Source: G965207045 sp965207045
GTDB lineage: Bacteria; Pseudomonadota; Alphaproteobacteria; Rickettsiales; Anaplasmataceae
Assembly (NCBI GenBank): GCA_965207045.1
Contig: OZ242261.1
Span: forward strand, 62,001 to 126,000
Direction of reading: 5' to 3'
DNA length: 64,000 nucleotides
The translations under genes were made by a program, and so were the position numbers. The notes below the pieces were generated by a model that saw only the letters and a program-made list of their open reading frames with translations, did no database searches and was not told where the DNA came from. This document shows, piece by piece, positions 1-8,542 of the stretch; within the stretch, counting starts at the first letter, position 1; every line of letters starts with the position of its first letter.

Positions 1-834
1 ATAGAGTTTCTTGCTAAAATAGTCAGACCTGAAATTTCAATAATAACAAATGTAGGTGCTGCTCATTTAGGTAATTTTAATTCTATAGAAGAAATTGCAA
101 AAGCAAAAGCTGAAATTTTTATCCATACGAAAAGTATAGTAATATTAAATAAAGAAGATAAGTTCTATGAGTATTTGCTAGACAGAACAAATTTGTATAG
201 AAATATTAGTAAGGTAATCTCCGTTGGTTCAAAGGGTACTGATGTTGTGTTAGTGAGCTATGGTTCAGGACATGCTCAAGTATCTATACATGATACTAAA
301 TATGAATTTCTAATTCCGAATTTACATTTAGCGCAAAACAGTTTACTAGCTTTATCTGTTATTCATGCTTTGTGCTTGGATATGCAAGTATCAATAAAGG
401 GACTTAATAATTTTACTCCTCAAGAAGGGCGTGGAAACATTATTACTAAGAATGGTATTACAATAATTAATGATACTTATAATGCAAATCCACCATCTAT
501 GAAAGCAGCTTTAAAATCACTTTCTGATTTTGATGGGCGAAAAGTAGCTGTAATTGGTGACATGTTAGAATTGGGAGATAAAGCGAGAGAGTTGCATGAA
601 GAGCTTGCACAAACAATTGAGCAATATAAAATAGATGTAGTTATTACTATTGGCAGTAATATGAAACATTTGTTTGATATTTTACCTCACTATAGACGTG
701 GTAACCATTTTAGGATAGTAAGAGGTGCTGATATTTTACGTAATGTACGGAAAGGTGATGTAGTTTTGATTAAAGGATCACGTGCAATGAGAATGGAATC
801 AATTATAGAAAGGCTTATTTGTTATGATGAGTAA
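1..834 (+). CDS. murF: UDP-N-acetylmuramoyl-tripeptide--D-alanyl-D-alanine ligase, 5' end outside window
   Basis: MurF adds D-Ala-D-Ala to the UDP-MurNAc tripeptide in the cytoplasm, the last soluble step of peptidoglycan precursor synthesis. The frame is open from base 1, so the gene starts upstream of the window and about 277 residues are visible. They hold the end of the central ATPase domain (ITNVGAAHLGNF near residue 14) and the C-terminal Mur ligase domain with NDTYNANPPSM and VIGDMLELGD, both typical of MurF. The stop overlaps the start of ubiA by 11 bases, suggesting one transcript. Bases 151-834 recur in inverted orientation at 18100-18783, where the gene is cut short. This copy is therefore the parental one, and the family assignment is firm. 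Confidence 0.93.
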   Translation: MEFLAKIVRPEISIITNVGAAHLGNFNSIEEIAKAKAEIFIHTKSIVILNKEDKFYEYLLDRTNLYRNISKVISVGSKGTDVVLVSYGSGHAQVSIHDTKYEFLIPNLHLAQNSLLALSVIHALCLDMQVSIKGLNNFTPQEGRGNIITKNGITIINDTYNANPPSMKAALKSLSDFDGRKVAVIGDMLELGDKARELHEELAQTIEQYKIDVVITIGSNMKHLFDILPHYRRGNHFRIVRGADILRNVRKGDVVLIKGSRAMRMESIIERLICYDE

Positions 835-1702
835 CTCTTTCAATAAAGCCTGTTCTAGCTCTTACTTTAAGTTAGCTCGTATGCATGATTTAACTGGAGC
901 ATGGTTGTTACTTCTTCCGTGCTTATGGAGTTTAATTTTAGCTAGCAGTGGTATTTTCCACTTATTGTGGGTTCCAGTGTTTATTGTGGGTGCAATTGTT
1001 ATGCGTTCTGCAGGCTGTATTATAAATGACATTATAGATATACATCTTGATAAAAAAATTAAAAGAACAAAGCTTAGACCATTAGCAAATGGTGATTTAA
1101 CAATACGCCAAGCTATTATATTTTGTAGCATTCTGTCTTGTATGGGTTTAGTAATATTGATCACTATGGGCACTACATCAATAGTATTAGGTGTTATAGC
1201 GGCTGTTTTTTCTATAATCTATCCGTTTGCAAAATATTATGTTGCAATTCCTCAATTTATGCTTGGTATAACTTTTAATTTTGGCGCTTTAATTGGTTGG
1301 AGTACTGTTCATGGGTATGTCAATTTGCCTCCTATTTTACTTTATATAGGTAGTATTTTTTGGACGTTATACTACGACACAATATACGCACATCAAGATA
1401 AAATTGAAGATAAGAAAGAAGGTATTAATTCAATGTCTTTAACCTGCTTTGGTTCTAAAAAATGGCTTAAAAGGTTTTACATGATTACAATAATTATGTG
1501 GTCTTTTACTGGTGTTCTATCTAGAGTTAATGTCTTATATTATGCTTCCTTAATAGTTATATTTTATTTTATGCGCAGACAACTAAACAACCTTGACTTC
1601 AACAATGAGAGTGAATGTGCTATTGCATTCAGATTTAACGTGAAAGTCGGTCTCGTACTACTTTTTGGTTCATTCTTAGGCAAAATTCATGAATTTGTTT
1701 AA
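824..1702 (+). CDS. ubiA: 4-hydroxybenzoate polyprenyltransferase
   Basis: UbiA attaches the polyprenyl tail to 4-hydroxybenzoate, the membrane-committed step of ubiquinone synthesis. The 292-residue product has the usual length and is almost wholly hydrophobic. The first Asp-rich motif NDIIDIHLDKKIKRTKLRP (about residues 68-86) and the second, DTIYAHQDKIED (about 186-197), are the Mg-prenyl-diphosphate binding sites. Two ATG codons stand together at 824 and 827 and either could be used. It overlaps murF upstream and the flavin reductase gene downstream (14 bases), so it is probably co-transcribed. An identical copy lies at 17232-18110. The other ubiquinone gene in the window is ubiE at 32422. 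Confidence 0.93.
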   Translation: MMSNSFNKACSSSYFKLARMHDLTGAWLLLLPCLWSLILASSGIFHLLWVPVFIVGAIVMRSAGCIINDIIDIHLDKKIKRTKLRPLANGDLTIRQAIIFCSILSCMGLVILITMGTTSIVLGVIAAVFSIIYPFAKYYVAIPQFMLGITFNFGALIGWSTVHGYVNLPPILLYIGSIFWTLYYDTIYAHQDKIEDKKEGINSMSLTCFGSKKWLKRFYMITIIMWSFTGVLSRVNVLYYASLIVIFYFMRRQLNNLDFNNESECAIAFRFNVKVGLVLLFGSFLGKIHEFV

Positions 1703-2135
1703 AGAGTGCATGAGCGAATTTCCTACAGGAGTTACTGTAGTTACAATAAGAGAACGTTATGGTATTACAATTAATTCTTTTTGTTCCTTATCTTTGAATC
1801 CCATGTTAGTTCTGTTTAATTTAGAAAAAGCTGCGAATAAGTTTTATATGTTTCATGAGTGTAAAGAATTTGTAGTCAATATATTAAGCGAAGAGCAGGA
1901 AGAGGTTTCTCGCGCATTCGCTGAAAATATGGATATGCAATTGAAAAAATATTTTTCAAATGAGAATAGTTTACCTATAATTCAAGGAGCGTTATGCTAT
2001 ATTCACTGCTTTAAACATGCAATTTATGCTGGTGGGGACCATGCAATAATCATAGGTGAAGTACACAAAATGGAAAAAATGATTGATGAGAAACCATTGG
2101 TATATTACAAAAGCAAATATTGTACACTAAGATGA
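1689..2135 (+). CDS. Flavin reductase family protein (FMN-binding split barrel)
   Basis: The 148-residue product fits the short flavin reductase-like FMN-binding family, which reduces flavins with NAD(P)H. The N-terminal segment FPTGVTVVTIR followed by ITINSFCSLSLNPMLVLFNL matches the conserved start of that family. FVVNILSEEQEEVSRAFA and GDHAIIIGEVHKM near the C-terminus also fit. The physiological substrate is unknown. It overlaps ubiA by 14 bases and its stop overlaps the dapB start (ATGA), so it sits inside one operon. An identical copy lies at 16799-17245. Confidence 0.85.
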   Translation: MNLFKECMSEFPTGVTVVTIRERYGITINSFCSLSLNPMLVLFNLEKAANKFYMFHECKEFVVNILSEEQEEVSRAFAENMDMQLKKYFSNENSLPIIQGALCYIHCFKHAIYAGGDHAIIIGEVHKMEKMIDEKPLVYYKSKYCTLR

Positions 2136-2926
2136 ATAAAATTAAGGTTGGGTTAGTTGGATATAAAGGGAGAATGGGGAAACAAATAATTTCTTCTGTA
2201 ATGGAATCAGATGAAGTTATTATTTCTGGTGCTGTCTCACGTAAAAAAAGTGCTGAAGATATAGGTAATGTGGTAGGTTTGAAGCTTGGAATTAATAGTT
2301 CTAGTTCGATAATGGATGTATTTCAAAAATCAGACGTTGTTATTGAATTTACAACTCCAGATACTATGAAAGAATGTTTGGAAATAGCTATAAAGACTGA
2401 GAAACCTTTGGTAAGTGGCACTACTGGTCATAGTAATCAAGGTTTACTGGAAATAGCAGCGAAAAGTGCTCCAATATTGTGGTCTGCAAACACTAGTATA
2501 GGAATTAGTGTATTGTCTGAGTTAGTTAAGGAGGGAGCCGAAAAGTTAGGTGAGGGATATGATGTTGAGATATCAGATATACATCACAATCGTAAAAAAG
2601 ATGTACCTTCTGGAACGTCTATAATACTTGGTAAGTCAGTAGCTGAAGGTAGAAAAATTGATTTTGTAGCTGCTAAATCTATTAATCGAAATGGAGAAAG
2701 AAAGAAAGGTGAAATAGGGTTTTCCTCTGTTCGAGGAGGAGGAGTTTGTGGTGAGCATAGGGTAATGTTTATAGGTGAAGATGAGTACGTGGAGTTAAGA
2801 CATGTAAGCTTGACACGAGCATTATTTGCTAAGGGTGCGGTGAAAGCAGCAATATGGCTATCTGATAAAGAAAATTCTTTGTATTCTATATATGATGTAA
2901 TATATGACAGAGGAAATACACGCTAG
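2132..2926 (+). CDS. dapB: 4-hydroxy-tetrahydrodipicolinate reductase
   Basis: DapB reduces hydroxy-tetrahydrodipicolinate with NAD(P)H in the lysine/meso-diaminopimelate pathway. The ATG at 2132 overlaps the preceding stop as ATGA and gives 264 residues, a normal length. The Rossmann motif VGYKGRMGKQI is at about residues 9-19. The catalytic segment DIHHNRKKDVPSGTS near residues 149-163 contains the His pair, Lys and PSGT expected of the family. The first part, up to base 2507, is repeated inverted at 16427, where it is truncated, so this is the only complete copy here. The gene overlaps pstB by 23 bases. It acts with dapD (8543) towards diaminopimelate for peptidoglycan. Confidence 0.95.
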   Translation: MNKIKVGLVGYKGRMGKQIISSVMESDEVIISGAVSRKKSAEDIGNVVGLKLGINSSSSIMDVFQKSDVVIEFTTPDTMKECLEIAIKTEKPLVSGTTGHSNQGLLEIAAKSAPILWSANTSIGISVLSELVKEGAEKLGEGYDVEISDIHHNRKKDVPSGTSIILGKSVAEGRKIDFVAAKSINRNGERKKGEIGFSSVRGGGVCGEHRVMFIGEDEYVELRHVSLTRALFAKGAVKAAIWLSDKENSLYSIYDVIYDRGNTR

Positions 2927-3659
2927 TGTTGAGAATTTAAATTTATGGTATGGAAAAAAGCAAAGCCTTTTTGATATAAATATTGGTATTGCAGAAAAAC
3001 AAGTTACCTCTTTTATAGGTCCATCTGGATGTGGTAAGACAAGCCTTTTGCGATGTTTTAATCGCATGAATGATTATATTGAAAATTGTCGAATTGAAGG
3101 CTATATTTCAATCAATGGTCATGATATATATGACTCAAATCTTGATGTTGTTCTGCTACGGGCTAAAGTGGGTATGGTTTTTCAAAAGCCTAATCCATTT
3201 CCAAAATCAATATATGATAATGTTGCATACGGGCCAAAGCTACACGGAATAAATAATAGAAAGGGGAAATTAGATGAAGTAGTAGAAAGTAGTCTAACAA
3301 AGGTCGGGTTATGGGATGAAGTGAAAGATAGGCTGAAAGAGAGTGCTAATACCCTTTCTGGAGGTCAACAACAAAGACTTTGCATAGCACGTGCAATTGC
3401 AGTAAAGCCAACTTTGTTATTGATGGATGAACCTTGTTCAGCACTTGACCCTATTGCCACAGCAAAAATTGAAAAATTGATTATTGAATTAAAACAGAGA
3501 TTTACAATTATTATTGTTACTCATTCTATGCCACAAACAAAGAGGATATCAGATAAAGTTGTGTTTTTTTATATGGGCAAAATTATAGAACATGGTGACC
3601 CTGATAAAATGTTTAATAATCCTGAATTTAAACAGACTAAGGATTACATTAGTGAATAG
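2904..3659 (+). CDS. pstB: Phosphate ABC transporter ATP-binding protein
   Basis: PstB is the ATPase of the high-affinity phosphate importer PstSCAB at the inner membrane. The 251-residue product has Walker A GPSGCGKTS (residues 39-47), the ABC signature LSGGQQQRLCIARAIA (about 150), Walker B LLLMDEPCSALDP (about 171) and the H-loop THS (about 207). The GMVFQKPNPFPKSIYDNVAYG stretch, given here as two parts GMVFQKPNPFP and KSIYDNVAYG, is typical of PstB. Its start lies within the end of dapB. No pstS, pstC, pstA or phoU is adjacent, so the partners must lie elsewhere. Two decayed partial copies of its 3' end lie at 5207-5714. Confidence 0.95.
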   Translation: MTEEIHASVENLNLWYGKKQSLFDINIGIAEKQVTSFIGPSGCGKTSLLRCFNRMNDYIENCRIEGYISINGHDIYDSNLDVVLLRAKVGMVFQKPNPFPKSIYDNVAYGPKLHGINNRKGKLDEVVESSLTKVGLWDEVKDRLKESANTLSGGQQQRLCIARAIAVKPTLLLMDEPCSALDPIATAKIEKLIIELKQRFTIIIVTHSMPQTKRISDKVVFFYMGKIIEHGDPDKMFNNPEFKQTKDYISE

Positions 3660-3748
3660 ATTTAGCTTGTTTAATATCTTCTTCATTGCAATATTTTATA
3701 TTGCATTTATTATTATGTTATCCAAAATTATTATTGGGGGATATAATT

Positions 3749-4969
3749 ATGGCACAGGGTGGAAGCAAAAAAGGTGGATCTAATTTATATGGTGATAGTG
3801 AAGCTTATTTGAGTAGTGGTGATAGTATCACTAGATTTCAAGAGGATTTGCGTGCTATATTAATTTGGGGTGTAGATAAATTTGAAAAGTTGGAAGATGT
3901 ATTAAAGAAAAGTGTGGATGAAGATTTTGCTTTTCGTGATACTAGTAGTCAATATCTTATAAAAGAAGATCTAAATAAATTAAAAAAAAAGTTGAATGCC
4001 CAATTGGAGTTAGGATTATCTCTCAGAGATCAAGGTATGAAAGTTGAAGGTTTTGAAATTAAAGATGTGGAAAATAAAATCAAAATGGTGCAATTTGCAA
4101 TTGAATTCTCTAAAAAGGCAATCAAAGAGATTAATCAAATTGCATTTGAGGATGATATCGAAAAAATAATGCTGAGGTTTGTTGCTAAATCTTACCCTGG
4201 AGAAGTATATCCTCCTGATCACAATTCTCCTCCTAAGGTTAAAGAAGATTGCAAGGAGGTTGAAGGTTATCTTAGAAAAATTTTTGATGATCCTGAATCT
4301 AGAAAGAATTTGCGTGTAATCAAGGAAGCCTTAGAAGTCCAAGGTAAAGATTTCGAGATATCTGCTTTTATAGAATTATGTAAATCAATGATACCAGAAT
4401 CTGATAAAGGTGCTAATGTTGCTCAAAGATCAGAAAGTGATCTAGCAAGTGCTAAAGCTAGTAGTTCAAGCTGGAAAGAGGAGAAGTTGCTTAAGGCTGG
4501 GGGATCGAGTACGACAGAAGAATCTGTGAAGGAGAGAATAGAAAGTTTCAGTTCCATTGGTAGTTATTATAGTTGGGATACAAGGGAAGAAATCTTTCAT
4601 GCGTATCTGAATCCAGTAGATAGTGTTAGTAGCATTGAAGGAGGTGCAAAAGGTCCTTCAAACGTTGAAGTATACAGGGATGAGAGTGTGAAAACAAGTA
4701 AAAGTCTTAGCTCTGATACAAAGGGTTTACTTGATCTTTATATGAGTCCGGAACAAGATACAAGTAGTATAGGAGGTGAAAAAAAATCTTCAATCTTGTT
4801 GGCAGAGGGGACAACTACTAGGGAATCAAAAAAACAACAAGAAGTGATAAGTGATGAACCAGAATCACCACAAACAATATTAGAAGCGGGAGGTATATCT
4901 GGACCGTTTTCTATTCAAAGTCCTCCAGAGCTTTCAAGTTCGAAAGAGAATGTGGCTGCTAAAAAGTAG
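3749..4969 (+). CDS. Hypothetical acidic, Ser-rich protein, probably frameshifted at its 3' end
   Basis: I do not recognise this 406-residue product. The ATG at 3749 follows a strong GGGGG/GGGGGA Shine-Dalgarno-like stretch at 3736-3741. A more upstream in-frame ATG at 3686 has no such support and would add a hydrophobic leader. The N-terminal half (about residues 20-220) is charged and predicted helical with Lys/Glu-rich stretches. The second half is Ser/Thr/Glu-rich and disordered-looking, with recurring SSIGG/SSIEGG motifs (for example VSSIEGGAKG and TSSIGGEKK). Such tails are common in secreted proteins of intracellular bacteria, but nothing here proves export. The frame ends in AAKK at an A5 run, and the next frame stays open for about 50 codons to 5124, so the protein may originally have been longer. 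Confidence 0.6.
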   Translation: MAQGGSKKGGSNLYGDSEAYLSSGDSITRFQEDLRAILIWGVDKFEKLEDVLKKSVDEDFAFRDTSSQYLIKEDLNKLKKKLNAQLELGLSLRDQGMKVEGFEIKDVENKIKMVQFAIEFSKKAIKEINQIAFEDDIEKIMLRFVAKSYPGEVYPPDHNSPPKVKEDCKEVEGYLRKIFDDPESRKNLRVIKEALEVQGKDFEISAFIELCKSMIPESDKGANVAQRSESDLASAKASSSSWKEEKLLKAGGSSTTEESVKERIESFSSIGSYYSWDTREEIFHAYLNPVDSVSSIEGGAKGPSNVEVYRDESVKTSKSLSSDTKGLLDLYMSPEQDTSSIGGEKKSSILLAEGTTTRESKKQQEVISDEPESPQTILEAGGISGPFSIQSPPELSSSKENVAAKK

Positions 4970-5124
4970 AACAAGAAATAAAAGATCCTGACTTGAAAGC
5001 AATGCTAGAAGAAAAAGGTTTAACATCGTATATTAGATATTCTTCAGTAGTAGAAGAAGCTAATGTTTTGTCCTCTCCGGATCCTACGCCAAAAACAGAG
5101 AGTGGTAAAAGTAGTTCCGTTTAA
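4970..5124 (+). pseudogene. Out-of-frame 3' extension of the gene at 3749
   Basis: Directly after the TAG at 4967-4969 the frame shifted by one base reads VEQEIKDPDLKAMLEEKG and continues in the same charged, Ser-rich style to TPKTESGKSSSV and a TAA at 5122-5124. One extra A in the A5 run just before the stop would join both parts into one protein of about 457 residues. This is either a true frameshift mutation, programmed or polymerase slippage, or a sequencing error in a homopolymer. The sequence alone cannot decide. Confidence 0.55.
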
Positions 5125-5206
5125 CGGTTATCTTTAATAATAGAGATATTATTCTGTTTGTAATAGTTTTACACACTTTTTTCGGGTATATTGCTAGTTA
5201 GTTTAA

Positions 5207-5530
5207 GGTTGTGGATATGTGCAAGGATGAAAGTCGGAAATAGATTGAAGGAAATTTTGCCGTCCTTTCTGGAGTGGGCAGTAACAACGACTTTGCATAG
5301 CACATACAATTGCAATAAAACCAACTTTCTTATTGATGGATGAACCTTGTTCAGAACTTGCCCCCCCCCTATTGCTATAGCGAAAATTAAAAAATTGATT
5401 ATTGAGTTAAAATAGAAATTTACAATTGTTGTTGTGACTGATTCGATGTAAAAAACAGAGAGAATATCAGATTAAGTTGTGTTTTTTATATGGGCAAAAT
5501 TATAGAATATGGTGACACTGATAAAATGTT
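5207..5530 (+). pseudogene. Decayed copy of the pstB 3' part (fragment 1)
   Basis: This stretch aligns at DNA level with pstB from about base 3306 to 3610. Shared strings include ACTTTGCATAGCAC, TTATTGATGGATGAACC and ATATGGGCAAAATTATAGAA. In-frame stops, base changes and indels prevent translation; for instance CAACAACAAAG has become TAACAACG, and a run of nine C (5361-5369) replaces the ACCC of the Walker B region. It is a direct-orientation remnant about 2 kb downstream of the intact gene. Confidence 0.85.
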
Positions 5531-5534
5531 TTCT

Positions 5535-5714
5535 TTGTTTAGCACTTGACCCTATTGCTATAGGAAAAGTTAAAAAATTGATTATTGAATTAAAACAGAG
5601 ATTTACAATTATTATTGTGACTCATTCGATGCCACAAACAAAAAGAATATCAGGTTAAGTTGTGTTTTTTTATATGGGCAAAATATAGAATATGATGACA
5701 TTGATAAAATGTTT
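5535..5714 (+). pseudogene. Decayed copy of the pstB 3' part (fragment 2)
   Basis: A second, shorter remnant begins at the AGCACTTGACCCTATTGC segment of pstB (3447 onward) and ends at GATAAAATGTTT. It is closer to the intact gene than fragment 1, keeping ACAGAGATTTACAATTATTA and ATGCCACAAACAAA, but has an in-frame stop (GGTTAAGTT replacing GATAAAGTT). It follows fragment 1 directly, as if the pstB tail had been duplicated twice. Confidence 0.85.
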
Positions 5715-5775
5715 TGTATATAATTCTATTTATTTGTATATACTAATACAGTATTAATTATTTGAAGAATGTTTT

Positions 5776-8439
5776 ATGAACCAAGCAGAAGCAAAGTCTC
5801 ATATTAAAGTTGGAGATCATATTTTTACCATACCTAGTATGAATGAAAATGAGAAAAAAGAGTTAAATTTATTAAGTGTTCTTATATTGCTCTATCTAGT
5901 AACTCCGGAATTACGTAAGGATGAAAAGTTTCTAGGTATTTTAAATGGTCAGAGTGCTAAAATTAGCTATCCTCCTGTGATGTATTCGGATGGTTTTGGA
6001 GAAGTTACTAGGGGTAAGTATAGAGATTGTATGGTATTGACTTTAACAGGAATGAAACCGGGAGTGATTCAAGAGAACACAGTTTTATCTTGTGATGAAA
6101 TCCAGTGTACTTATGCAGAAGCATCTGCTCTTTTGAATTGTAAGGGAGCAGCTATTTCATCTGAAGTATTGACCCCAGCAAATCGAGCTATAAAAGATTT
6201 CCTTACTTTTTGTAACTGGTGTGAAAATCATCGGAAGGGTAAAAGCATGATCACTTTTCATAAAAACACAACTAAAGCAGAATTGGAAGAGAAACTTGAG
6301 GGTGTATGCGAGTGTGTAAGTAGTGTGAAAGGTTATGCTGAGGATAGGAAAAATTTATTTGAGCAACTTAATAAAGAAGGTCTTATTCGTGCTGTGGAGA
6401 ATGTATACGAATTGCTGCCGGAAGAAAGAAGAAAGTATAAGAAGAGAGAAGGTGAGTGGTTGTACATAAAGGATGATGATCCAAAAGAAAAAGAATGGAA
6501 AATTTATGGGAAAATTTTAGAAACAGATTTATCTTCAGTCATAACAACTTTCCGTGCTGCTAATAAATTATTGAAAGACAAAAAAGAAACTGTTACTCAA
6601 CAAGATATTGCAGGAAATGATGGTGTAAGTGAGCAGAAACTCGAACAAACAATAAAAGCAATGGAAAATTTTAAGAAATTTTATAAAGAAGATTTTATTC
6701 ATATTATGGAGAATGTACACGAATTTCTGCCGGAAGAAGAAAGAAGAAAGTATAAGAAAAAAAAAGATGGGTCGTACATGAAGGATGATGATCCAAAGAA
6801 AAAAGATGGGAAAATTTTAGAAACAGATCTATTGCCGGTCATGAAAACTTTACATACTTTTCATGGATTATTGTTACCTAAACGCAAAAAAGAAATTGTT
6901 ATTCAAGATATTGCAGGAAATGATAGTGTAAGTGAGTGGCAACTCAAACAAACAATAGAAGCAATAAAAAATGGAACTAAAGAGCAAAACCTAAAAATAG
7001 CAACATTTGTCTCTGGTAGTGTCAAATATGGAGAAGCTTGCCTTGTAAGTACAAATAGATACTTTTGTTTTGCATCACCACCGAGAAGGAGGGATAGTGG
7101 AGAGCTAGAAGCTGATGGTGGTGACGAAGATCGTTTATTTTCCAGAGGAATAGAAAAGGAGATACAGCAACCTGTAGTTAAAAGTATTTTTGGTCCTAAA
7201 AAAATAGGTATATATTTAGAGCACCTTATTGCAGATAATGGGGTAGGAATCAAGGAGATTCAATTGGAAGAAATTGACGTAACGGATTTAAGAAAAGCAT
7301 TTAAAGCAGCAAAGAGTAATAAGTCCTTGGAGAAAATAAGCATAGGAAGAGTTGTAGGCTTTGAAAAAATCACCAAGAGTAATGTAGAAGAGTTTTCTTC
7401 TTTTATTAGGGATAGTAGCTTGAAGACAATTCTCATTAACTTAGAACAACATGACATTTACGGTGATACTGAACTTGCTGTTTTGTGTTCTGGATCATAT
7501 ATGGCAAAGAAACTTAAAGAATATGGGCTAAATAGGGATAATGCTATTGACTTCAATGAAAAATCTCATCAGCATAAAGCAAGCTACCCAGATTCATATT
7601 TTTCAACTTCTAATCATAGTAGTCAAAAACATGAAATGTCATTTGATAAAAATCATCCACAATATGAATTTTTTAATCAATTAGAGATTAAGAAAATTCT
7701 AGATAAGAAGGCATTGGAGATTAAAAAAAGTGAAAAAGGTGAAAATATTGAAAAAATGCAAATTGCAATTATGGTTGCAATATTAGACAGTTTGTCTATA
7801 TATGAAGCTTCTTCTGGTAAATCACCAAAGTATGCCCAGTTGCTAACAGTATTATTGGAATTTGATTGGTATCGCAAAGGTAATCCCTTTTTAATTAAGG
7901 ATGAATTTTCTTTTGAGTCTAATCTTTACAATGCTTTAAGTTGTGGCTTAGAAAAAATTAGAAAAATTGTCGTGAATTTGCAAGGTTTTCGTGGTTATAC
8001 TTATTGTAATTCTGTAAAATTTATTGAAGGTAAAATTAGTGAAAATTTAAAGATAAAAGGAAAAGTAAAGGATAATGAAATAGATACTAATTTCCTGAAG
8101 GAAGTTTTTGCAGAAGTATTTCACCCTGAGGTCAAATTGAGTGCTGCAGAATTAATTACTGTTATGTCAAAGTTTTCAGGTATAGAAAATGCCAAACATG
8201 GTTTGAAATTGTCTATTCGCAAGGTGCTTCAATTGATGGATAATGGTGATAACATGAGTTGTTACATGTCAGAGGAAGAGGAGTATGTAATAAAGAAAGT
8301 TTATGATCTGTTTAAAAAGACTTCGAAAGAGAAAAAAGAAGAGCAAAATCCTGACTTGTACTGTGCTACCACTGTACCAACTACTTATGCCACTGGAACG
8401 GGAGCTAGTGGTTATGGAGCTCATAGTTGTTACAAATGA
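5776..8439 (+). CDS. Large hypothetical protein with an internal duplication
   Basis: I do not recognise this 887-residue soluble, highly charged protein. It has no signal peptide or membrane segment. About residues 208-305 and 310-400 are diverged copies of each other: both contain ENV(Y/H)E(L/F)LPEE, RRKYKK, KDDDPK, GKILETDL, QDIAGND and VSE..L.QTI.A. The middle holds a low-complexity acidic/basic patch (PPRRRDSGELEADGGDED). The C-terminal end is different in composition, Gly/Thr/Ser/Tyr-rich, ending GASGYGAHSCYK. The gene stands alone behind the pstB debris and before dapD. A host-directed role is possible from size, repeats and tail but is only inference. Confidence 0.6.
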   Translation: MNQAEAKSHIKVGDHIFTIPSMNENEKKELNLLSVLILLYLVTPELRKDEKFLGILNGQSAKISYPPVMYSDGFGEVTRGKYRDCMVLTLTGMKPGVIQENTVLSCDEIQCTYAEASALLNCKGAAISSEVLTPANRAIKDFLTFCNWCENHRKGKSMITFHKNTTKAELEEKLEGVCECVSSVKGYAEDRKNLFEQLNKEGLIRAVENVYELLPEERRKYKKREGEWLYIKDDDPKEKEWKIYGKILETDLSSVITTFRAANKLLKDKKETVTQQDIAGNDGVSEQKLEQTIKAMENFKKFYKEDFIHIMENVHEFLPEEERRKYKKKKDGSYMKDDDPKKKDGKILETDLLPVMKTLHTFHGLLLPKRKKEIVIQDIAGNDSVSEWQLKQTIEAIKNGTKEQNLKIATFVSGSVKYGEACLVSTNRYFCFASPPRRRDSGELEADGGDEDRLFSRGIEKEIQQPVVKSIFGPKKIGIYLEHLIADNGVGIKEIQLEEIDVTDLRKAFKAAKSNKSLEKISIGRVVGFEKITKSNVEEFSSFIRDSSLKTILINLEQHDIYGDTELAVLCSGSYMAKKLKEYGLNRDNAIDFNEKSHQHKASYPDSYFSTSNHSSQKHEMSFDKNHPQYEFFNQLEIKKILDKKALEIKKSEKGENIEKMQIAIMVAILDSLSIYEASSGKSPKYAQLLTVLLEFDWYRKGNPFLIKDEFSFESNLYNALSCGLEKIRKIVVNLQGFRGYTYCNSVKFIEGKISENLKIKGKVKDNEIDTNFLKEVFAEVFHPEVKLSAAELITVMSKFSGIENAKHGLKLSIRKVLQLMDNGDNMSCYMSEEEEYVIKKVYDLFKKTSKEKKEEQNPDLYCATTVPTTYATGTGASGYGAHSCYK

Positions 8440-8542
8440 GTTGTTGGGTTGTTGTTTATTTGTGTTTGTCTCAATAAATTTGATCTTAAGCTGTACTTAG
8501 ACTACATTTTGTTATAGGTAAGCTTTTTATAAATGAGTTTAA

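Larger units (their letters stand above)
151..2507 (+). repeat. Left arm of 2357-bp inverted repeat
   Basis: Bases 151-2507 are the reverse complement of 16427-18783: any position x pairs with 18934 minus x. All four encoded proteins are residue-for-residue the same in both arms, and the two junctions could be placed by comparing bases. The arm covers most of murF, all of ubiA and the flavin reductase gene, and the first half of dapB. Genes continue through both ends of this arm, so it is the original locus and the other arm the derived copy. Confidence 0.93.

Noticed and set aside
862..1173. Minus-strand frame of 103 codons inside ubiA, also present in the second copy (17761-18072)
   Set aside because: It is antisense to a clear UbiA coding region; its duplication only reflects the duplication of ubiA.
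2858..3067. Minus-strand frame across the dapB/pstB overlap
   Set aside because: It lies opposite two well-supported genes and has no recognisable motif.
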